From positions 1 to 37,005 of the forward strand of contig NZ_JAGQBX010000024.1 of NCBI RefSeq assembly GCF_024345855.1: a stretch of DNA of 37,005 nucleotides, given 5' to 3'. The stretch comes from Synechococcus sp. GreenBA-s. Lineage in GTDB: Bacteria > Cyanobacteriota > Cyanobacteriia > PCC-6307 > Cyanobiaceae. This document shows, piece after piece, positions 22,308 to 30,466 of this stretch. The notes under the pieces were generated by a model that worked only from the letters and a program-made list of their open reading frames with translations, had not been told where the DNA came from and searched no databases. Both the position numbers and the translations under genes were made by a program. Positions within the stretch are counted from its first letter, which is position 1, and each line of letters begins with the position of its first letter.

Positions 22308-23657
22308 TCAGCAGGCTGTGAACCGGGGCTCCAGGCGGAGCCGGCGGCGCTGCAGCAGCTGCCAGGCCCCCAGGGCTACCCCCAGGCTGCCCAGCAGAGC
22401 GAAGCAGGCGCTGAAGCCCGCCTGAAGGGTCAGTCCCGCCGCTATCAGCCCACTCAGGCCGCCACCGCCGAGGAAGGCGATCTGGCCCAGGCCCGCCATG
22501 CGGCCCCGCAGTCTCTGGGGCGCGTGCACCTGGATCAGCAGGTTCGTCCCCGCCAGCAGGCAGGCCGTGCCGGCCCCGATCAGGTAGGCCATCGCCAGCC
22601 CCCACAGGGGACTCCACGGCAGGGCCAGGCCCACCTGCGCCACGCCGCTGACCAAGGTGGCCAACCCCAGCAGCAGGCCGGGCCGCTCGCCCAGCAGGTT
22701 GGCCCGCCGCTGCAGCAGCACCCCGCCGCTGATGCTGCCGGCCGCCACCACGCTGGTGAACACGCCCAGCTCCTGGGGGCTCGGCCCCAGCAGGCGGCTG
22801 GCCATCAGCGGCGCCAGGCCCGGGTGGAAGAAGCCCACCAGGCAGGCCACGGCCGTGAACACCAGCACGTGGCGCAGGCCCGGCCCGCACTCGCGCCAGG
22901 CGGTGGCGAGGCTGGCGGCCTCACCCCGCTGGCTGCGCTGCTCCCGCTCCCGGTGCGGGGCCATCAGCCACAGCAGCGTGCTGATCGGCAGCAGGTAGGT
23001 GGCGGCATCCAGCGCCAGGGCCAGGGTCGGCCCGGTGGCCGCCAGCAGCAGTCCCCCCAGGGGCGGCCCCACCAGCTTGCCCACGTTGAAGATCACCGAG
23101 AAGCTGGTGAGGTAGGGCCCCAGCTGCTCCGGGGTGTCCACCAGCAGGGCGACGTATTTGTTGCGGGCCGTGAGCTCGTAGGCACTGGCGGTGCCGATGC
23201 CCAGGGTGCTGAGCAGCAGCAGCGCCGCCTGGGTGGCACCCGTGCTGATCGGGATGGCGATGGCGCCGAGCACGGCGGCGGCGAACAGGCCCCACTGGGC
23301 CCGCACCAGCACCTGCTCGCTGCCGAGCCGGTCGGTGAGCACGCCCGCCGGGCCGCTCACCACCAGGGTGGGCAGGGTGAGCAGGGCGAAGTGCAGGGCC
23401 AGCAGCAGCGGGTTGGCGCTGCCGTGCATCAGCAGCCAGCCCTTGGCGGTGAGGCCGGCGAACGATCCCGCGGTGCTCAGGCCCGAGGCCAGCAGGAAGG
23501 TGGTGCGCTGCTGGCGGGTGAGCCGGCGGCGCAGGCGCCCCAGCTGGGCGCGCAGGGCGAAGAGCGGGGGCTGCGCTGCGACGGCAGGCCGCCCGGGAGG
23601 CCGGGTCGGGGCCTCGTCGGCGCGGGGGCCCGGGCTGGGGACCTTCGGCAGGCTCAA
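22308..23657 (-). CDS. MFS transporter, probable drug or metabolite exporter
   Basis: The ~449-residue protein has about twelve hydrophobic segments in the major facilitator pattern, with [20 protein letters not shown] as the loop 2-3 motif (GxxaDrxG) and a similar repeat in the second half. It resembles the enterobactin-exporter/'MFS_3' type, but the substrate cannot be called. About 40 Pro/Arg-rich residues precede the first helix. The longest start is TTG 23657, which overlaps the rimO stop by four bases (TTGA), so the gene is probably translated from the rimO transcript. Confidence 0.85.
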   Translation of the reverse strand: MSLPKVPSPGPRADEAPTRPPGRPAVAAQPPLFALRAQLGRLRRRLTRQQRTTFLLASGLSTAGSFAGLTAKGWLLMHGSANPLLLALHFALLTLPTLVVSGPAGVLTDRLGSEQVLVRAQWGLFAAAVLGAIAIPISTGATQAALLLLSTLGIGTASAYELTARNKYVALLVDTPEQLGPYLTSFSVIFNVGKLVGPPLGGLLLAATGPTLALALDAATYLLPISTLLWLMAPHREREQRSQRGEAASLATAWRECGPGLRHVLVFTAVACLVGFFHPGLAPLMASRLLGPSPQELGVFTSVVAAGSISGGVLLQRRANLLGERPGLLLGLATLVSGVAQVGLALPWSPLWGLAMAYLIGAGTACLLAGTNLLIQVHAPQRLRGRMAGLGQIAFLGGGGLSGLIAAGLTLQAGFSACFALLGSLGVALGAWQLLQRRRLRLEPRFTAC

Positions 23658-25144
23658 GCGCCTGCCTGGCGGGCGGCGAGGGCGTCGCCCACCATCGCCT
23701 TCGCCCCCACCACTTCGCCCACCAGGTCGTAGGTGTCAGCGGCGGTGATGCGCACCGGCACCATCGTTCCCGGCGCGGCGCACAGGCCGCCCTCGCCGGG
23801 GAGCACCCGCACTTCGCCATCCACCTCGGGGGCGAAGCGGGCACAGCGGCCGAGCATCTCGCCCGTGCTCGGGTTCTCCTGCTCGATCAGCACATCCACG
23901 ATGCGGCCCACCCAGGCGGCATTGCGCGCGGCGGCGATCGGCTGCTGCAGGGCCATCAGCCGGTCCTTGCGCTCCTGGGCCACCGCGGGTGGAACCTGAT
24001 CCGGCAGCTCGGCGGCCGGGGTGCCCTCCTCCGGCGAGAAGGTGAACACGCCCACGTGGTCGAACTGCTGCTCGGCCACGAAATCCAGCAGGTGCTGGAA
24101 CTGCTCCTCGGTTTCGCCGGGGAAGCCCACGATGAAGGTGGTGCGCAGCACGGCTTCGGGCAGCTGCTCGCGGATGCGGCGCAGCACGCCGCCGGTCACC
24201 TCGGCCTGCCAGGGGCGGTTCATCGCCCGCAGCACCTCCGGGTGGCTGTGCTGCAGCGGCAGATCGAGGTAGGGCAGCACGTTGGCCACGTCGCGGTAGG
24301 CGGCGAGCACCTCCGTTGTGAGGCCGGTGGGGTAGGCGTAGTGCACGCGGATCCAGGGGATCTCCACCTCCCCCAGGGCCCGCAGCAGTTCGGCCAGCTG
24401 GGGTTTGCCGTACAGGTCGAGGCCGTAGTTGGTGGTGATCTGGCTGATCAGCACCAGCTCCTGCACCCCCTGGGCCGCCAGCTGCTGCGCCTCGGCCACG
24501 ATGCTCTCGATCGGGCGGGAGCGCTGGTCGCCGCGCAGGTGGGGAATGATGCAGAAGGCGCAGCGGTAGTCGCAGCCCTCGGCCACCTTCAGGTAGGCCA
24601 CGGCCTCGCTGGTGGTGCGGTAGCGGGGCAGGTGCTCATCGCCCACGAAGGTGGGGTTGGCACTCACCTGGTTCACCCGCTCGCCGGCCTCCACCCGCTC
24701 CAGCACGCTCACGATGTGCTGGTAGTCGCCGGTGCCCACGATCGCCCTGGCCTCGGGCAGGCTCTCCAGCAGCTCCTCCTGGAAGTGCTGGGCCAGGCAG
24801 CCGGCGATGATCAGCTCCTTGCCCTGCTCCGCCAGCTCCACCAGGGTGCGCACCGACTCCTCGCGCGCCTCCTGGATGAAGCTGCAGGTGTTCACCACCA
24901 CCACGGTGGCGTCGGATTCATCGGCGCTCACCCCATAGCCGGCCTCGGCCAGCAGGCCGAGCATGTGCTCGGTGTCCACCCGGTTCTTCTCGCAGCCCAG
25001 GTGGGCGAAGGCCACGGTCTTGCGGGGAGCCACGGTCTTGCGCTCCGCAGCGGTCTTGCGGGGCGCCTCGCTCTGGCGCGGCGCAGCGGCTTCGCCTGGC
25101 GCAGGGGTGCGGCGGGGGGCGGCGTCGCTGGCGGTCGGGCTCAT
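23654..25144 (-). CDS. rimO: Ribosomal protein S12 methylthiotransferase (RimO)
   Basis: RimO adds a methylthio group to Asp88 of ribosomal protein S12 using two [4Fe-4S] clusters and SAM. The UPF0004 domain begins [16 protein letters not shown] and includes [16 protein letters not shown] and IAGCLAQ, holding three cluster cysteines. The radical SAM CxxxCxxC lies in [16 protein letters not shown], followed by [11 protein letters not shown] and [19 protein letters not shown] domain is at the C-terminus. The HLGCEKN start and S-x-R/P pattern favour RimO over MiaB. From ATG 25144 the protein is ~496 residues, longer than the usual ~440, because of a ~40-residue N-terminal tail built from 6-residue repeats. 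Confidence 0.93.
   Translation of the reverse strand: MSPTASDAAPRRTPAPGEAAAPRQSEAPRKTAAERKTVAPRKTVAFAHLGCEKNRVDTEHMLGLLAEAGYGVSADESDATVVVVNTCSFIQEAREESVRTLVELAEQGKELIIAGCLAQHFQEELLESLPEARAIVGTGDYQHIVSVLERVEAGERVNQVSANPTFVGDEHLPRYRTTSEAVAYLKVAEGCDYRCAFCIIPHLRGDQRSRPIESIVAEAQQLAAQGVQELVLISQITTNYGLDLYGKPQLAELLRALGEVEIPWIRVHYAYPTGLTTEVLAAYRDVANVLPYLDLPLQHSHPEVLRAMNRPWQAEVTGGVLRRIREQLPEAVLRTTFIVGFPGETEEQFQHLLDFVAEQQFDHVGVFTFSPEEGTPAAELPDQVPPAVAQERKDRLMALQQPIAAARNAAWVGRIVDVLIEQENPSTGEMLGRCARFAPEVDGEVRVLPGEGGLCAAPGTMVPVRITAADTYDLVGEVVGAKAMVGDALAARQAGA
25011..25100 (-). repeat. 18-bp tandem repeat array in the rimO 5' end
   Basis: Five 18-base units run 25011-25028, 25029-25046, 25047-25064, 25065-25082 and 25083-25100 (plus-strand units such as GCCACGGTCTTGCGGGGA and GCCACGGTCTTGCGCTCC). 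They encode, in protein order, [24 protein letters not shown] and APRKTV, directly before AFAHLG of the conserved domain. The innermost units are the most alike, the outer ones decayed. Confidence 0.85.
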
Positions 25145-25330
25145 GGCGTCTGGTGAGGCTGTGGGGCTATCCGGGGTCTGGCTGTGCGGTGGCGCAGGGG
25201 GCACTGGTCTGCTCGCCTGGGTGCTGAGGGGGGGCCACCGCGTGCTGCTGCTGATCGCTGGCCGCGCGCCGGCCAATCCTTCACCCTACCCAGACGTGCC
25301 GCGCCCCGCCCCGCCCCCGTCCCTCCCCCC

Positions 25331-26224
25331 ATGGCTGACTCTCCCCACTGGCAGCGGCTGTTCGCCCAGGCCTGCCCCCTGATCGGGGTGGTGCACCTGC
25401 GGCCCCTGCCGGGCTCACCGCGCTGGGCCGGTGACCTGGCTGCGCTGGAGCGGGCGGCCCTGGCCGATGCCCAGGCCTACCTGGACGGCGGCGCCGATGG
25501 CCTGATCGTGGAGAACTTCGGCGATGACCCCTTCTTCGCCAGCGCCGTGCCGCCGGAAACGGTGGCGGCGATGGCCCGCATCGCCTCGGCCGTGGTGGCG
25601 ATGGCCGGGGAGCATCCGGTGGGGATCAATGTGCTGCGCAACGACGCGCTGGCGGCCCTGGGCATCGCTGCGGCCAGCGGTGCCCGCTTCATCCGCGTGA
25701 ACGTGCTCACCGGTGCCACGGTGACGGACCAGGGGCTGATCCAGGGGCCGGCGGCCGAACTGCTGCGCCGGCGCCGCCTGCTCGGCTGTGATGGCGGGAG
25801 CGCCGATGGCCGCGGCCTCAGCACGGGAAGGGCCGACCGCATCGCGATCCTGGCGGATGTGCTGGTGAAGCACGGGGCGCCCCTGGCGCCGCTGCCGTTG
25901 GAGGAGGCCGTGCGCGACACCCTGGAGCGCGGTGGCGCCGACGCCGTGATCGTGTCCGGCAGCGGCACGGGCCAGCCCACCGCCCTTGCCGATCTGGAGC
26001 GGGCCCGGAGAGCCGCGGCCCAGGTGGCGGCAGGGGTCCCCGTGCTGGTGGGCAGCGGCGCCACCCTGGAGACGGCCACCGCCCTGGCGAGCCGCTGCGA
26101 TGGCCTGATCGTGGGGTCCGCCCTCAAGCGCGATGGCCTGCTGGCCAGTCCCGTGGATGTGCAGCGGGTGCGGGCCCTGCGGCACCAGCTGCCGGGACTG
26201 CTGCCACAATCGCCCCAAGACTGA
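25331..26224 (+). CDS. btpA: BtpA, photosystem I biogenesis protein
   Basis: BtpA is a peripheral thylakoid protein needed to stabilise the photosystem I reaction-centre proteins PsaA/PsaB; the fold is a TIM barrel. The 297-residue product shows PLIGVVHLRPLPGSPRW at the N-terminus, DGGADGLIVENFGDDPF, VGINVLRNDALAALGIA and GARFIRVNVLTGATVTDQG. The closing strands are ADAVIVSGSGTGQPT and VLVGSGATLET, then DGLIVGSALKRDG. All are family blocks. The 186-base gap upstream (to rimO, divergent) is GC-rich; I see only a weak TACCCA box. The VKOR gene starts nine bases after the stop. Confidence 0.93.
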   Translation: MADSPHWQRLFAQACPLIGVVHLRPLPGSPRWAGDLAALERAALADAQAYLDGGADGLIVENFGDDPFFASAVPPETVAAMARIASAVVAMAGEHPVGINVLRNDALAALGIAAASGARFIRVNVLTGATVTDQGLIQGPAAELLRRRRLLGCDGGSADGRGLSTGRADRIAILADVLVKHGAPLAPLPLEEAVRDTLERGGADAVIVSGSGTGQPTALADLERARRAAAQVAAGVPVLVGSGATLETATALASRCDGLIVGSALKRDGLLASPVDVQRVRALRHQLPGLLPQSPQD

Positions 26225-26233
26225 AGGGCCCCC

Positions 26234-27175
26234 GTGACCTCCTCCCGCCTGAGCGAGCGCCTCGGCAGCAGCCGGCGTCGCAGCGATCCCGGCCGCAAGT
26301 GGGTGCGGGTGGCGATGGCCGTGCTCGCCACCATCGGCGCCATCGACACCGGCTCCATCACCCTCAAGACGTGGGGGCTGCTCGGGCCGATCAGCTGCGC
26401 CAAGGAGGGCTTCTTCGGCTGCAACGGCTGCGAGAAGGTGCTGGCGAGCGCCTGGGGCAGCCTGCTCGGCCAGCCCCTCGCCCTGTTCGGCTTCCTGGCC
26501 TACAGCTCGGTGCTTCTCCTGGCGGTGGTGCCGCTGGTGCTGCAGGGGGACCTCCGCACCCGGCTGTCGCAGCCGAGCCAGTGGGGGCTGTTCCTGCTCA
26601 GCACCGGCATGGCGGTGTTCAGCGCGGTGCTGGTGGGCGTGATGGCCTTCGGCATCCGCGACTGCTGCCCCTTCTGCATCCTCTCGGCCCTGCTGAGCCT
26701 CTCGCTGTTCCTGCTCACCCTGCTGGGCTGTGACTGGGAGGACCGGGGCCAGCTGCTGTTCCGGGGCGTGATCACGGCCCTGCTGGTGGGGGTGGTGAGC
26801 CTGGGTTGGGCCGCCTCGGCCAACCGCCCGGACGCCTCCCTCGGCCAGGGGGTGCCGCCGGCCGTCGTGGCCGAGAGCAGCCCCGCCAAGCTGGCCCTGG
26901 CCGAGCACCTCAGCGCCAGCGGCGCCCGCATGTACTCGGCCTACTGGTGCCCCCACTGCCACGAGCAGAAGGAGCTGTTCGGCAAGCAGGCCACCGCCAA
27001 GCTCACGGTGATCGAGTGCGCCCCCGACGGCCGCAATAGCCAGAAGGCCCTCTGCGACGCCAAGAAGATCGAGGGCTTCCCCACCTGGGAGATCAATGGC
27101 CAGCTCGATTCCGGCGTCAAGCCGCTGCAGAAGCTGGCGGACCTGAGCGGCTACAAGGGGCCCCGCGGCTTCTGA
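26234..27175 (+). CDS. VKOR-thioredoxin fusion, thiol oxidoreductase
   Basis: Vitamin-K-epoxide-reductase homologues pass electrons from reduced Cys pairs to a quinone and so drive disulfide formation; here a thioredoxin domain is fused. The four/five-helix membrane domain (about 25-195) has loop cysteines C55, C63 and C66, and the quinone-side CxxC pair C145-C148 in DCCPFCIL. The thioredoxin-like domain (about 215-313) has C239-x-x-C242 in YWCPHCHEQ, plus C262 and C274 and a cis-Pro in GFPTWEI. This is the architecture known from Synechococcus VKOR. In cyanobacteria it oxidises lumenal proteins and affects photosystem assembly. GTG start at 26234; likely co-transcribed with btpA. Confidence 0.92.
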   Translation: MTSSRLSERLGSSRRRSDPGRKWVRVAMAVLATIGAIDTGSITLKTWGLLGPISCAKEGFFGCNGCEKVLASAWGSLLGQPLALFGFLAYSSVLLLAVVPLVLQGDLRTRLSQPSQWGLFLLSTGMAVFSAVLVGVMAFGIRDCCPFCILSALLSLSLFLLTLLGCDWEDRGQLLFRGVITALLVGVVSLGWAASANRPDASLGQGVPPAVVAESSPAKLALAEHLSASGARMYSAYWCPHCHEQKELFGKQATAKLTVIECAPDGRNSQKALCDAKKIEGFPTWEINGQLDSGVKPLQKLADLSGYKGPRGF

Positions 27176-27214
27176 GCCTCGCCCTGATGTCGCGGCCGCC
27201 TCCGCGCGGGCGGC

Positions 27215-28909
27215 TCAGGCCGCCCCCACCGGCTCCGCTCCGATCGGATCTGTGGTGACCGCGGTGCTGAGGCCGACGGGCTCGGTGCAGATCTGCTGAC
27301 CCCGCTGCTGCAGGCTGTGGCGCCGCCAGAAGGGCTGGGCCGCCGGGGCATCCACACGGAAGTGGCCGCCCCGGCTCTCCTGCCGGAACAGGGCGGCCTC
27401 CAGCAGCAGCTCCGTCACCGCCAGGCGCTCTCGCAGTTCCTGGGCGGGGATCAGCCAGCGCTGGGAGGCCTCACCGAAGCTCCGTTCCGCCTCCGGCGGG
27501 CTGGCCAGGACGTGTTGCAGCGCCGGGGTGGCCTCCACCGTGCGCCGCTCGCGGCGGATCTGCCGCAGGCCATCGGCGAGGGGACCCGCGAGTCGTTCCA
27601 CCCCCGCCACCTGCCAGCAGCGCTGGCGCAGCTGCTGGATGCGCCGCTGCAGCGCCTCGGGATCAGGGCTGGTCAGCGGTGCCGCTGGGATGGCGCCGTC
27701 GGGCTCTGGCTGGGGCTGTGGCGATCCGGATCGGGGCGGTGCGCCCAGGTGAATCTCCCGCAGCTGGCGGGCGAACACCAGGCATTCCATCAGCGAGTTG
27801 CTGGCCAGGCGGTTGGCGCCGTGCACGCCGGTGCTGGCCACCTCCCCCACGGCGTAGAGCCCGCTCAGGCTGGTGGCCGCGGCCAGGTCGGTGCGGATGC
27901 CGCCCATCCAGTAATGGGCCGCCGGCGCCACGGGGATCGGCGCCGCCAGCGGTTCGAGGCCCAGCTCGCGGCAGCGGCCCAGGATCGTGGGGAACTGCTG
28001 CTCCAGCCGCGCCCGGCCCACTGGCCGTAGGTCCAGGCCCACATGGCTCAGCCGCAGTTCGCGCATGCGCCGCACCAGGGCCCGGCTCACGGCGTCCCGC
28101 GGCGCCAGATCGCCCCCGGCCAGCTGGGCCACCGGGCTGGCCCCATCCGGTTCCACCAGCCGCGCTCCCTCGCCGCGCACCGCTTCGGAGATCAGGAAGT
28201 GGGGGGCCCCCGGCAGCATCAGCGCCGTGGGGTGGAACTGCACGAACTCCAGGTCGCGGATGGCGGCGCCGGCCCGCCAGGCCATCGCCACCCCGTCGCC
28301 GCTGGCCAGGGCCGGATTGGTGGTGTTGGCGAACAGGTGGCCGCCGCCGCCGCTGGCCAGCACCACCGCCCGGGCGCCGATCCAGTGGACGCGCCCCTGC
28401 TCGAGCACCTGCAGGCCGCAGCAGCGGCCGTCCTCCACCCAGAGCTGCAGGGCCAACGCATCGAGGCGCCGCTCCAGCCCCGGCCGGCGCAGCACTTCCC
28501 GTTCCAGGGCATCCACCAGGGCACCGCCGGTGCGGTCCTGGGCGTGCAGCACGCGCCGGTGGCTGTGGGCCGCCTCCAGGGTGGTGCTGAGGCCGCCGTC
28601 CTGGCGGTCGAAGTCCATGCCCAGCTGCAGCAGCCGCTCCACGCAGGCCGGGGCCTGGCGCACCAGCAGCTCCACGGCGGCCGGATCGCAGAGGCCGGCG
28701 CCGGCCCTGAGGGTGTCGCCGATGTGGCTGGCGAAGCTGTCCTCCGGCCGGGTCACGGCGGCGATGCCGCCCTGGGCCCAGCGGCTGGCGGAGCGTGGCG
28801 CCCGCTCCTTGCTCAGCAGCAGCACCCGCAGACCCGCGGGCAGCTCCAGGCAGGCCATCAGGCCGGCGGCGCCGCCGCCCACCACCACCACGTCCACCAG
28901 CTCGCCCAT
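27215..28909 (-). CDS. nadB: L-aspartate oxidase (NadB)
   Basis: NadB oxidises L-aspartate to iminoaspartate, the first step of NAD synthesis, using FAD. The ~564-residue protein begins VDVVVVGGGAAGLMACLELP (FAD-binding GxGxxG). It has ASRWAQGGIAAV, QFHPTAL, AVRGEGARLV (catalytic Arg) and HYWMGGIRTDL, then the FAD closing block LYAVGEVASTGVHGANRLAS. The C-terminal helical domain is also present. I start at ATG 28909; an in-frame TTG at 28954 lies in the U-tract of the psbU terminator and is rejected. A low-complexity Gly/Pro/Gln segment interrupts it around residues 395-420. Confidence 0.94.
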   Translation of the reverse strand: MGELVDVVVVGGGAAGLMACLELPAGLRVLLLSKERAPRSASRWAQGGIAAVTRPEDSFASHIGDTLRAGAGLCDPAAVELLVRQAPACVERLLQLGMDFDRQDGGLSTTLEAAHSHRRVLHAQDRTGGALVDALEREVLRRPGLERRLDALALQLWVEDGRCCGLQVLEQGRVHWIGARAVVLASGGGGHLFANTTNPALASGDGVAMAWRAGAAIRDLEFVQFHPTALMLPGAPHFLISEAVRGEGARLVEPDGASPVAQLAGGDLAPRDAVSRALVRRMRELRLSHVGLDLRPVGRARLEQQFPTILGRCRELGLEPLAAPIPVAPAAHYWMGGIRTDLAAATSLSGLYAVGEVASTGVHGANRLASNSLMECLVFARQLREIHLGAPPRSGSPQPQPEPDGAIPAAPLTSPDPEALQRRIQQLRQRCWQVAGVERLAGPLADGLRQIRRERRTVEATPALQHVLASPPEAERSFGEASQRWLIPAQELRERLAVTELLLEAALFRQESRGGHFRVDAPAAQPFWRRHSLQQRGQQICTEPVGLSTAVTTDPIGAEPVGAA

Positions 28910-28952
28910 TCCGCGTTCACCACTGCCGGCCAGGAACAGCCGTGAAGCCAAC

Positions 28953-28980
28953 AAAAAAGCCGCCGGGAGGGCCCGACGGC
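28953..28980 (-). terminator. Rho-independent terminator downstream of psbU
   Basis: On the minus strand GCCGTCGGG pairs with CCCGGCGGC (nine pairs, one G-T) over a 4-base loop and is followed by six Ts. It lies about 65 bases after the psbU stop and 43 bases before the nadB start, so it separates the two transcripts. Confidence 0.82.
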
Positions 28981-29045
28981 GTTCACCACTGAACCGAGAT
29001 TAGGGGACCGGCACTTGGCACCGAATCGCCGGCTCCGCTTGGCGC

Positions 29046-29423
29046 TCAGCGGTACTGGCCGTCGTTTATCCGGTCGAAGCCCTCGTTGAGGGCGATGGAG
29101 GGGGCGGTGACGGTGAAGTTGGACTTGTACTTCTCGAACAGTTCCTTCTGCCGATCGGTCAGGTCGAGGTTGAGCACGTCGTCGACGTTCTCGTAGGGGC
29201 CACCCAGCACGATCTTGCCGGCCAGGGTGGGATAGAAGCCGGGGTACTGCTTGAAGCGCCGCACCGAGGAGTTGTTGAGGTCCACCTTGTCGCCCCGCTC
29301 GGCGAGCTTCTCGTCCGCCACGTTGCGGCGCTCGGCGGCCTGCACGCTGGGGGGCATCACCAGGCCGAGCAGCAGGCCGGTCAGCAGCACGCCACCGATG
29401 AGCCAGGAAACCAGCCGTTTCAT
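29046..29423 (-). CDS. psbU: Photosystem II extrinsic protein PsbU
   Basis: PsbU is the 12-kDa lumenal protein that stabilises the oxygen-evolving complex. The 125-residue precursor has a signal peptide (basic MKRLVSWLIGGVLLTGLLLG, likely cleavage after VQA). The mature protein contains NVADEKLAERGDKVDLNNSS, VRRFKQYPGFYPTLAGKIV, GGPYENVDDVLNL and LTDRQKELFEKYKSNFTVT, all classic PsbU blocks around its helix-hairpin-helix-like fold. It is monocistronic, with its own terminator downstream and a TTGACA element with a palindrome upstream. Confidence 0.96.
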   Translation of the reverse strand: MKRLVSWLIGGVLLTGLLLGLVMPPSVQAAERRNVADEKLAERGDKVDLNNSSVRRFKQYPGFYPTLAGKIVLGGPYENVDDVLNLDLTDRQKELFEKYKSNFTVTAPSIALNEGFDRINDGQYR

Positions 29424-29445
29424 CGAAAACTCCGTCTGAACGGGG

Positions 29446-29479
29446 ATCTATGCGACTGCCGGGCAGTCAGAGCTGTCAA
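29446..29479 (-). promoter_or_regulatory. psbU promoter region with a 15-bp palindrome
   Basis: On the minus strand a perfect TTGACA (29474-29479) is followed by the dyad GACTGCC-C-GGCAGTC (29454-29468) and a CATAGAT box (29446-29452) 23 bases before the ATG. The spacing between TTGACA and CATAGA is 21 bases, too long for a standard sigma-70 promoter. Either the box pair needs a regulator at the dyad or one of the boxes is coincidental. Confidence 0.5.
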
Positions 29480-29534
29480 CCTACAGGTGGGCCGCCTCGC
29501 CGCTGGCCCGGGGCCTGCAGGCTTTTGCAGTTCT

Positions 29535-30314
29535 TCAGATCAGGCCGCTCAGGTGCGGGGCCCAGAGGGCGGCGGCCAGAAACAGGCCGTCCACGGCGAG
29601 GGTGGTGGCCAGGGCGGAGGCGGCGAGCCGCCAGGCTGGATCCGGGTGGGACCAGTAGCGGCGGCACAGGGCCGCCAGGGCCGTGCCCGCCAGGCTCACG
29701 GCCGCCAGGGGCAGGGGTTCGAGGACCCCCTGGGCCGCCTGCTGCAGCCGCAGCGCGGCGTCCGCCGGTGCGGCCTCCAGGACGGCGGTCCAGTGGCCCA
29801 TCACGCCGGTGAGGGCCATGACGCCATCGGTGCAGGCCGTGCCCAGCAGCGAGGCCAGGTAGAAGCTGGCGGCCAGGCGCCAGCGCCTGGTCCACATGCC
29901 CCCCAGGGCCAGGGGCAGGGCAAACGCTTCGATCGGCAGGTGCCAGAGGGGGTGCAGGCGGAACCAGCCCCAGAACAGACAGCCCCCCAGCCAGCTGCCG
30001 CTGAAACCCACGAGCAGCGGCCCTGCGTCGGGCCAGCCGATGCTGCGGGGCCGCCGCAGCGCCAGCCACTCCAGGGCCACGCCCAGCAACAGCAGCGGCA
30101 CGGTGGCGACGGCGGCGCTGAAGGGGTGCAGCCGCACCCAGGGGGCCTGCAGGAACACCGGCAGGGCCACCAGCAGGGCCGCCGCGGTCGCCAGGCCGTC
30201 GCGTCGCTGCAGCGGCAACCGTCCCAGCTCCCCGGCCGTCAGGGCCAGGACCTGGGGGGCAGGCAGCGACGGGGCCGGCGTTCTGGTGGCAAGGCTGGGC
30301 CGGACCCCGATCAC
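29535..30314 (-). CDS. DUF3120 membrane protein
   Basis: The protein has about six to seven hydrophobic segments, starting AAALLVALPVFLQAPWVRLH. The conserved block FSGSWLGGCLFWGWFRLHPL is followed by HLPIEAFALPLAL and ASFYLASLLGTACTDGVMAL. These fit the cyanobacterial/plastid-lineage DUF3120 family as I recall it; its function is unknown. The start is uncertain. An in-frame TTG at 30338 coincides with a TAAGGT promoter-like box (30338-30343, minus strand), which argues for a later start. GTG 30314 is my choice. The gene is divergent from uppP. Confidence 0.7.
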   Translation of the reverse strand: MIGVRPSLATRTPAPSLPAPQVLALTAGELGRLPLQRRDGLATAAALLVALPVFLQAPWVRLHPFSAAVATVPLLLLGVALEWLALRRPRSIGWPDAGPLLVGFSGSWLGGCLFWGWFRLHPLWHLPIEAFALPLALGGMWTRRWRLAASFYLASLLGTACTDGVMALTGVMGHWTAVLEAAPADAALRLQQAAQGVLEPLPLAAVSLAGTALAALCRRYWSHPDPAWRLAASALATTLAVDGLFLAAALWAPHLSGLI

Positions 30315-30433
30315 CTGGTTGTGAAGAAAGATGATCAACCTTAAGGGACGCGGCGTGTCCGGCGGGCTTCGTCCTGGTCCCGGCGGGATGGCCCGGCGTG
30401 TTCCCCGTGCTGGTCAAGGGAGCGCCGCCGCCA

Positions 30434-30439
30434 TAGGTT
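30434..30439 (+). promoter_or_regulatory. Candidate -10 box for uppP (TAGGTT)
   Basis: TAGGTT in CCATAGGTTCG lies 27 bases before the ATG at 30467. It sits between GCGCCG (30422-30427) and CGGCGC (30440-30445), which can pair. No -35 is clear. Confidence 0.4.
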
Positions 30440-30466
30440 CGGCGCCAAGCTGCCGCCCCCGCGCCC

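Noticed and set aside
25260-25275. TGGCCG-CGCGC-CGGCCA hairpin in the rimO-btpA gap as a regulatory element
   Set aside because: Short GC palindromes are expected often at this composition; there is no T-run and no link to a promoter element.
29515-29530. CTGCA-GGCTTT-TGCAG hairpin after the DUF3120 gene as its terminator
   Set aside because: A 5-bp stem without a following T-run on the correct strand is too weak to call.
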